Assembly (NCBI GenBank): GCA_001970855.1
Contig: LSSN01005285.1
Span: 1-17,882, forward strand
Length of the DNA: 17,882 nt
Source: Smittium culicis
Taxonomy: Eukaryota > Kickxellomycota > Harpellomycetes > Harpellales > Legeriomycetaceae
Direction: 5' to 3'
Within the stretch, counting starts at the first letter, position 1. Each line of letters starts with the position of its first letter. Positions 11,522 to 17,882 of this stretch are shown here, in pieces. Made by a program: the position numbers and the translations under genes. The notes under the pieces are model-generated. The model ran no database searches. It had not been told where the DNA came from and saw only the letters and a program-made list of their open reading frames with translations.

Positions 11522-12846
11522 ATGAATAGATCAATTAAGAAGATATTCGTTGCAGGAGGTTCCGGATTCATAGGTACTACACTTGTCCAAAAGATTATTT
11601 AAAGCATTGTTGTATACAACTAAAGTGACAATAATAGTGATTCTTTCGCTTTTAATTTTTATTATCAAAAAATAGGCTCAGAGATATGTAGAATAGCACT
11701 GGCAAATGGCCATAAAGTTGTTAGCATGAGGTATCACAGAAATTTACAATAATGATAAGATTTAATACGCTAGGTACTATACTATTTCCACCTTTGGTTA
11801 TTTTAATATCTAAATTCTGAATTCAAATAGTCGAAGCGGGGCAAAAAATGGAACTGACAACAATCCGAACGTAAATTTTTTTTCTACATAAAAGACTACA
11901 CATATATTTACAATAGCTCAGTAGATACCTATTTACTTATCTTTATTAAAACTGAAATTCAAAAAAATTTTAGATGAAATGGATTAAAGGAAACATATTT
12001 AACACTGAAACTTATTCCGCGGAACTTGAGGACTGCGATGCAGTAGTTCATTCGATGGGCATATTGTTGGAAAATAATTATAAAAAGTATGTGAATCTCG
12101 GTCTTAAACCCGAAGCCGATCCATTACCACAAGAAAATATTAAGCAAATGACGTACGAATCGATGAACAAAGAATCAGGTACACTTTATGTTTTAAAACT
12201 CTCATTGATTTCCAGGATTATAAAATTTACTGCTTATTAACAGAACTTGAAGTAATTTTTTATTTTTTGCTATACTATTTTTAAAAAAATAAAAATAAGC
12301 GCTGATATTAGCAAAGTGTGCTTCCGAGTTAAACGTAGGAACGTATATATACATGTCAGCACATTCAGCACCTCCAATTCTTGATCCTAGATACTTGTCA
12401 ACAAAAAGAGAGGTAGAAAAAGAGTTGGAGGATAAATACTCGTTTCGTTCAGTTTTCCTCAGACCAGGTTTGAGAGATTTTTAATTATAACATTTATTTT
12501 TTTCGTTAGAGTGAGAGTGAGAGCGAGAGAGTTTAGGTGCAGGAGAGATGGAATATTGATATTGCATTAATTAACGGATGCTAATTATTGATTTTAAAAC
12601 CGTATTTGTATAGGAATTGTGTATTCTGGATCTAGGCTAATTTCGTTACCTTTTGCGTCAGGACAGTACATTTTCAACAAACTTGCAAGGAATACACCTT
12701 TGGGTTGCATAACTTCTAAAACCTTCTTGAAAGATTTCGAAATACCGCCAGTTTCTAATACTCAAGTCGCAAAAGCTGTTGTTCATGCAATTGAAACCTC
12801 AGAAATTTCAGGCGTTTATAGCTGTGATTCTATAAACGAATTTTAA
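11522..12846 (+). CDS. COQ11: Coq11/YLR290C-like atypical SDR, mitochondrial coenzyme Q factor
   Basis: Six exons join without a frame break: 11522-11573, 11676-11730, 11831-11870, 11974-12178, 12300-12467 and 12614-12846. They give 250 residues, close to the yeast protein. The N-terminus carries the Rossmann motif GGSGFIG (residues 12-18), followed by SMSRSG (34-39). VHSMGILLENN near residue 75 is a family signature. The SDR pair Tyr149/Lys153 sits in YLSTK, followed by a VEKEL helix and FLRPG. In yeast, Coq11 associates with the mitochondrial CoQ biosynthetic complex and affects CoQ synthesis; its substrate is unsettled. Introns are 100-146 bases and all GT-AG; donors GTACTA and GTTTGA are weak. 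The start is the first ATG before the Rossmann strand; no clear presequence is visible. It is convergent with NEDD8. NDUFA9-type relatives are the main alternative, but length and motifs fit Coq11 better. Confidence 0.88.
12508..12531. repeat. GAGAGT-type microsatellite in intron 5 of the SDR gene
   Basis: A purine-only run apart from three interruptions, made of GAGAGT/GAGAGC units, about 40 bases after the donor of the fifth intron. It is a simple repeat and has no visible effect on the splice sites. Confidence 0.8.
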
Positions 12847-13090
12847 GAGAATCATGAGTAAAAAGTCTTTTTTTTTTTGTAGATTAAATTAGCTTAATTA
12901 AGATTGAAAAATTCGTTTGTTATCTCTATAAACGTTTAAATTGTTTTTGTAAACTGAATTATAGTTAAGAGAGTGAATATATTTTGAAATTTCTGTAAAT
13001 GATTTATTTGTAGATATTTTTAATTAAATATTAATTTTAAAGTAAATGATAAAAATTTAACAGTGTTCTCGAGGGAAATAGGGAAACAGT
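12847..13090. other. Convergent 3' spacer between SDR and NEDD8 genes
   Basis: The 244 bases between two opposing stop codons must contain both 3' untranslated regions and poly(A) sites. It is AT-rich with several T or A runs. No unambiguous AATAAA signal stands out on either strand. Confidence 0.6.
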
Positions 13091-13759
13091 TTAGTTTCCG
13101 CCTCTTAGTGCAAGGACCATATGTAAAACAGAACCACCTTTGATGCCAAAACTAGAGGCTAGTTTATCATCGGCCCTATATTGAAGAATTAATTTAAAAA
13201 TGAATTTTCAGTTTATTGTTTTAGAAGTGTATAAAAGTAGTATTTAAGAAAATTAAAAGCGGGTAAGGAAATTTACATTTGCTTTCCACCAAAAATTAGA
13301 CGTTGTTGGGCAGGGGGGATACCATCTTTTTCTTCGACTCTTTCTTTTATTCTGTAAATCTAATAGTTAAAGAGCGAGGCAACGTTATTTTAGCTTGAAT
13401 ATAAAAAGAAAAGCGGAAAAAGATTTCTTTAGAATTTGCTAAATAGAAAAAAACCTTGTCATCAGGCTCGATATCGATTTCGATCTGTTGAGGAGAAAAT
13501 AATATTAATGGATAAAAAGGATAAAGGAAAAAGAAAGGGTTTTTAGGTTAGTGTGGCTACCTCTTTTCCTGTGAGTGTCTATTTAATTAAAATATTAAAG
13601 ATTATAAGTATGGGTAAAAAAAATTAAAGATCACATTCCTAGATAGAAAGATGTGAAGGAATGGTTGGTAAAATCAGGAAAGCGTTAAAGAAGGGTGCGT
13701 AAAAATAGGCATATGTATTAAGATAGAAATCTTTGTCTTACCTTGACTTTGATTAACAT
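13091..13759 (-). CDS. NEDD8: NEDD8/Rub1 ubiquitin-like modifier
   Basis: A complete gene in five exons: 13742-13759, 13561-13578, 13455-13484, 13277-13359 and 13091-13175. They total 234 bases and 77 residues. It starts MLIKVKTLTGKEIEIDIEP and ends LALRGG plus one Asn, which a NEDD8 protease would remove to expose Gly76. Diagnostic points: Ala72 (Arg in ubiquitin), the hydrophobic patch Leu8/Ile44/Val70 with His68, Lys48, Gln40, and the IKERVEEKDGIPP segment. Mature NEDD8 is attached to cullins through APPBP1-UBA3 and UBC12 and activates cullin-RING ligases. Exons 1 and 2 are only 18 bases each and exon 3 is 30; introns are 163, 76, 95 and 101 bases, all GT-AG. The third intron uses TTTAACTATTAG as acceptor; a nearer CAG eight bases downstream would break the frame. 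Residues 23-25 read IYR where most relatives have V-x-R. Ubiquitin itself is excluded by residue 72 and the KERVEEK helix. Confidence 0.95.
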
Positions 13760-13811
13760 TTCGAAAATCGATAAAAGAGGTTATATTTTGTTGAAGTTGG
13801 TGAAGTTTTCT

Positions 13812-13830
13812 AAAAAAAAAAAAAAAAAAA
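13812..13830. repeat. A19 homopolymer upstream of NEDD8
   Basis: Nineteen consecutive A (a T19 tract on the NEDD8 coding strand), 53 bases before its ATG. A dT tract here could act as a nucleosome-excluding promoter element, as known in yeasts; that role is inferred from position only. Confidence 0.7.
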
Positions 13831-14099
13831 TCGAACAAGAATTGATGGGGGTAAGCTGTTTGTAGTTAGGGCAAAAGGCAAAAGAGAAAGTATAAACTTT
13901 CATGCAGCAGCAAAAACTATTTAAAGTTGGGCAATTTTGACGATAGCAAAGAAACTGCGGAAGTTTTCTGATGTATGTATATTGAAGCCCTTAATTCACG
14001 CAGCTTCTTGTTTTTATTCGTGAATTTCCTCGTTTTTTGCGAGTTGCTAATCAGCAGACGAATTTAAATGGCTTGTTCTCTTATTCACGCAATATTTTT

Positions 14100-14500
14100 T
14101 AGCCTGAGCCGTTTCTGCCATAAAGCCCATTGGCTAATTGCACATATACATGATTGGCCGAAGTGCAAACATGTAACTAAATCATTTTATAGTGGGCTAT
14201 AAAGCAAATTTATGCAACTATTTTCTAACACTCAAACCCACAGCTAATTTGCCTGCCACCCAGCTTTTATGGCCTTAATTATAGACCATATCTATTACAC
14301 AGGCTAGGGCTATTTCAACAGTTTCTCAGAATATAGTCCAAACAACATTTCTTATATCCGAAAATTATGATATCCTAGTTGGCGCTTGTATAGCCAGCTT
14401 GACGTAAATCGAAGTATTAAATATAGCCAGGTATTATACAGTTTGAAAATTAGCAGGGAAAGGCTACTTTTTTAAAAAGCCAACTTAGAAGCGTAGGCTA
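14100..14500. promoter_or_regulatory. Cluster of nine GGCTA/TAGCC motifs
   Basis: The pentamer occurs on one strand or the other at 14100, 14132, 14195, 14302, 14308, 14391, 14424, 14462 and 14496. Five extend to GGCTAT. At about 37% GC roughly 0.5 copies would be expected in this length by a simple base-composition estimate. The position in a divergent intergenic region suggests binding sites for a shared regulator, but no known factor is assigned. Scattered single copies occur elsewhere in the window. Confidence 0.35.
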
Positions 14501-15369
14501 TTTATAAAATAAAGGGTAAATCGACTTGAATAACTTGCATATATTGGAGGTACTATGCATCTTAATTTTACAAAGCAATGCCAAACTTATAATTGCTGTC
14601 TCAACAAGATTTTTTGCAAATTCTCAATCCATAATCTTGAAGTATGCTAGATAACTGCAACTGGTGACTATAGTAGTTTGTTTACATTTTTTAACCCCGA
14701 CCCTACTATTTCATACATACTATTAGCACAAATAAACTGTGTAAATTAATACTTTTATTCTCAAATGGCCAGCAATGCCATTAAACTTGTGATAGTATAT
14801 AGAGCACATTCAAGTTACGGGTATTTAATAAATACAGCATGCCAGTTTAGTTCATTTAAGTTTTGTTGAAAGCAAAAAGAGTAGTTTGTAGAATGTGTAG
14901 GAGCGGAGAAATTGTGGGTTGATTTGGATGCAACGAGAAAATTGCCTAGTCTCCACTATTCTAAAAAAAACAACCAAAAATTTGCAATTAGTGTAAATAA
15001 TGTGAAAGAAAATTTATCCCTCAGAAATAAATGCTCCCCCGAAAAATGGTCAGAGAAAAAATACCCAAGCCAATAGGTTGCATTTGTAAATATCCATCCA
15101 GCAAATCATCTATTGTAGCTAAATACTGCTAGGCGAATTACAGAATTCATTGCTTTTTCATTTATATGTGAGCCATTTATTGAGTAGTTTGGATTAATTC
15201 CGCGTTTAAAAAATAGAATAAAAAAATATTAGTTTGACTTTAATAGCTTACGAGTTTACATAGAAAATCTACTTTTCAATCTTGAAAGACTCTTTCTGAT
15301 TCTCAGACTTTCAGCGCCTGAAAAATATTCAACTCCATCCTCAAATATAGCACAAACGTATTCATTCCG

Positions 15370-15380
15370 CCCCCCCCCCC
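15370..15380. repeat. C11 homopolymer upstream of the WD gene
   Basis: Eleven C preceded by CCG, 215 bases before the WD gene ATG. It creates a misleading Gly-rich stretch in a minus-strand frame. It is one of three long G/C tracts in the window. Confidence 0.95.
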
Positions 15381-15594
15381 TCAAGAGAAAACAAAATTCA
15401 TTTATCTTTATAAAGAATCGCTTACAAGAATAGAGGATCAATTTCAGATTTACTCGATTATCAAACGAAAAAAAAATAAAAATTAAAGACATCTTTTTTT
15501 TAGGTTTCATCCTTAATCTCTACACATTTTACTCAAGGATATACTTCCTTTCTATTTCTGTATTATTAATACCTTAGGCCATTTTAAATATAAA

Positions 15595-17631
15595 ATGCCT
15601 TCAAGCGCAGATGTAGACTTCAACGATATAAAACCAAATAAGGAGATTTGTAACTACTTTTCCCCTTGGCAAATTGGCGCTTTATCATGGGCTGAAAGTG
15701 CCCGTCAAAATCAATTCACTTTTGCTATAAGCAGCTTTAAAGAAAATACTAATAATTTTGTATGTTTCCCTTTCTCCTCCTCACTTATAATCCTACCTTA
15801 TCAAAAAACATCTTTTTTTTGTATCTTTTAATTTTCAATATGATATGATATACCCTTTAGATTAGCGTTGTACAATTATCCCCAAACCATTCCTCCTCCA
15901 AGGACCAGAACGTATCTGATTTCAGTTCCGTTGCAGAGCATTCTGTAAAATACCCGATCACCAAGATTCTATGGAACCCAGAAGCTGTAATTTTACTATC
16001 TATTTCTATTCTTCCTTTGCTATCTCTTCGAATAGCTTATTTATCGTCCTTCAATCAACTACTAACTTTTTTTTTTATTTTTTACAATAGGATCAATCCA
16101 AACTATCTAATGATTTAATTGCCAGCACTGGAGATTTTTTAAGAATTTGGGATTTTAACCAAACTGACACCTTCAATCACGATTACTGCAAAAATGGATC
16201 TCTCACACCCCTCTTTTCCCTAAACACTGTAGTTTTTATTTACATTTAGCCCAACTTTGCTTCTACCAACTCATAATAACAATACCTTAACAAACATAAT
16301 CTTTATTTATATAATAGAGGCCTGGGTTTATTTCTCCACTTACCTCGATGGATTGGAACAGAGTAGATAGTAGATATATTGTAACAAGTAGCGTTGATAC
16401 CACCTGTACTGTTTGGGATATCGAGACTCAGCAAACTAAAACTCAGCTTATTGCCCACGATAGAGAAGTTTTTGACGTCAAATTTGTTTCTAATAGCACA
16501 AATATGTTTTACTCCTGTGGTGCTGATGGCTCGATACGCATGTTTGACCTACGTTCATTAGAACATAGCACCATATTATTCGAAGAACAACCTAGATTTA
16601 CTAATACTGTTAAATCCTCCCCCAATAATAATGACTACAATAGCGAATTAGGTATTCTATCTCTTCTTTACTCTACTTTTTTTAACCATTTCGTTTTACC
16701 TTTCATAAATTTCGCAATCATACATTATACATTCTTAAATACGTTAGCTTCATTCTATTTCCTTCCTTTTATAATAACGTTATTGATCCATTACTCTTTA
16801 CTCATTAATAACACAAACTTTTTTTATCTAAATCTTAAAAAAATAGCTTCATACATCCCCCCATTGCTACGGATATCAACCAGTCATCTAAACCCAAACT
16901 ACTTAGCTACAATATCTCTAAATAACAACTCGGTATCAATAATTGACGTTAGATTTCCTGGCGTTGTTGTTGCAGAGCTTATTGGCCACGATTCACAAAT
17001 TAGTGCTTGTGAATGGAGCCCTAATAATAAATTCCAGCTAACAACTTCTGCATCTGATGGAAAAGTCTTATTCTGGGATATTAATACCGAAATCTGCAAT
17101 ATAACCAAATCAAGTCAGACTGAACAAAACTCTTACCCCCCTCAACCTTCTTACCAAGACATACAAAATCAACAATCTTATATTAACGCGTCAAACCAGC
17201 CCCAATACCATCCCGAAAACAAACAAAACAACCAATTAGCTATGAACTATAAAAACAATCTATCCAATAATAACCAAAATTTAAATTCTCAATTAATTAG
17301 TAATTCTTATAGCAACGGACCAGGATCACTTGCACCAGAGCCTAATCAAAATTATAAAACAGCAGCACTACCATCAGCATCATTGAGCAACAACGACAAT
17401 AACCGTAGTATCAGCACAAGTACAACGGACTATGCGCAAAGTAACCCCGGTTCTACCATTTTCGATTTCAGCAATAATATTCAGAATTACTATGATGAAA
17501 TCCCTTTGCGCGCTTCTCCGCTCCTCAATTATGTTGCCAAATACCCTGTTAATTTACTTAGCTGGAACTATGCTAAAACAGACTGGGTTGCTATTTCTTT
17601 TGGAAGTACCGTTCAAGCACTCCGCGTTTAA
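15595..17631 (+). CDS. DCAF7/WDR68-like WD-repeat adaptor with Asn/Gln-rich insert
   Basis: Five exons join in frame: 15595-15759, 15861-15986, 16091-16228, 16318-16651 and 16847-17631, giving 515 residues against about 342 for human DCAF7. Family landmarks in order: YFSPWQIGALSW near residue 21, KYPITKILW, DLIASTGDFLRIW, SPLTSMDWN, SSVDTTCTVWDIET, KTQLIAHDREVFDV, GADGSIRMFDLRSLEHSTI, NPNYLATISL, DVRFPG, FWDI, and a final LSWNYAKTDWVAI ending in LRV, as in the family. In animals DCAF7 scaffolds DYRK1A/HIPK kinases and binds DDB1-CUL4; plant relatives are TTG1 and AN11. About 130 residues (roughly 343-473), rich in Asn, Gln and Ser, are inserted before the last WD strand. Another insert of about 20 residues follows LEHSTI. 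Introns are 101, 104, 89 and 195 bases; the second has TACTAAC. The last intron is 3n and lacks stops, so an unspliced reading stays open. Confidence 0.92.
16652..16846 (+). other. Stopless 195-base intron 4 of the WD gene
   Basis: It begins GTATTC and ends AAAAATAG, in phase 1. Its length is divisible by three and it contains no in-frame stop. Read through, it would add 65 very hydrophobic, Phe/Leu/Ile/Tyr-rich residues inside the WD propeller, directly before PPLLRISTSHLNPNYLA. Family alignment and T-rich composition argue it is spliced out. Retention would give a full-length but probably misfolded or membrane-prone variant. Confidence 0.8.
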
Positions 17632-17882
17632 ACACGTCATAATCCTATATCCTCAGTCACTTTTTTTTTTGCATTTCAAGTTATAACGAAAAATTAATCT
17701 TAGACAACAAAACATATTTATACTCTAATTTTCTAACCTTCTCCTCAGCCTTCACTTATTTTTAAGCTGAGATTTAATCTACAATAGATAGGTTAGCTAC
17801 TTTAATCCTATTTACATCACTTTTACTTGTTCAATTAGCATAATAGCAATACAAAAATATAATAAATACCCCCCCCCCCCCC
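17632..17882. other. 3' flank of the WD gene, ending in C14
   Basis: The 251 bases after the stop codon contain T-rich and A-rich runs and no further ORF. AATAAA occurs near 17861, directly before a run of 14 C (17869-17882) that ends the window. The C run may mark an assembly break rather than a biological end; no telomere-like tandem repeat is present. Confidence 0.6.

Larger units (their letters stand above)
13760..15594. other. Divergent spacer between NEDD8 and the WD-repeat gene
   Basis: This 1.8-kb spacer should carry both promoters. It is GC-richer than the left half of the window. Visible structure: an A19 tract 53 bases upstream of the NEDD8 start; nine GGCTA/TAGCC motifs at 14100-14500; a short hairpin (AATGGC/GCCATT) near 14765; and a C11 tract at 15370-15380. 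A plus-strand 31-codon ORF at 14555-14650 is rich in Cys but unsupported. No recognised gene was found, although one built of very small exons is possible. Confidence 0.5.

Noticed and set aside
13091..13759. Polyubiquitin or ubiquitin-fusion gene
   Set aside because: Ala72, the KERVEEK helix and the single Asn after GG identify NEDD8, and there is only one repeat with no ribosomal-protein extension.
15256..15510. Minus-strand 84-residue ORF upstream of the WD gene
   Set aside because: It depends on the C11 tract for its Gly-rich middle, whose length is uncertain, and resembles no protein.
16899..17108. Minus-strand ORF inside the last WD exon
   Set aside because: It is the shadow of a confidently assigned coding exon on the other strand.
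17432..17686. Plus-strand 84-residue ORF overlapping the end of the WD gene in another frame
   Set aside because: It overlaps the conserved C-terminal WD strand of the assigned protein and has no recognisable family.

Overview
The window is nuclear DNA from a eukaryote, most likely an AT-rich fungus. The evidence is spliced genes with GT-AG introns of roughly 75-195 bases, yeast-like branch-point strings such as TACTAAC at about 16047, and very AT-rich spacers. The gene set is an atypical-SDR of the Coq11 type, NEDD8, and a DCAF7/WDR68-type WD protein with an Asn/Gln-rich insert. I cannot place it to genus. No rRNA, tRNA, CRISPR array or intact transposon was recognised.

Layout. Positions 1-9831 are extremely AT-rich, with no long ORF and no recognised gene. 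They hold short tandem repeats, one GC-rich island with two adjacent hairpins (9330-9388), and a T-over-A bias from about 5200 to 9800. One exon-like block at 9832-9960 reads like part of a methyltransferase-family-16 (EFM/METTL) protein, but its gene could not be assembled. Positions 9961-11521 hold a GC-richer patch with a 33-residue minus-strand ORF and a plausible minus-strand intron. The right third holds three genes reconstructed from exons: a Coq11/YLR290C-like SDR (+, 11522-12846, six exons, 250 aa); NEDD8 (-, 13091-13759, five exons, 77 aa, two of them only 18 bases); and a DCAF7/WDR68-like WD protein (+, 15595-17631, five exons, 515 aa). The window ends in a run of 14 C.

How the genes relate. 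The SDR and NEDD8 are convergent, with stops 244 bases apart. NEDD8 and the WD gene are divergent and share a 1.8-kb spacer containing nine GGCTA/TAGCC motifs within about 400 bases. NEDD8 modifies cullins, and DCAF7-type proteins bind DDB1-CUL4 and DYRK/HIPK kinases in animals, so the divergent pair may be functionally linked. That link is inference. The SDR belongs to mitochondrial coenzyme Q metabolism and has no evident tie to the other two.

NEDD8 cannot be seen as an ORF because its exons are tiny. This shows that lack of long ORFs does not rule out other finely split genes in the AT-rich part.
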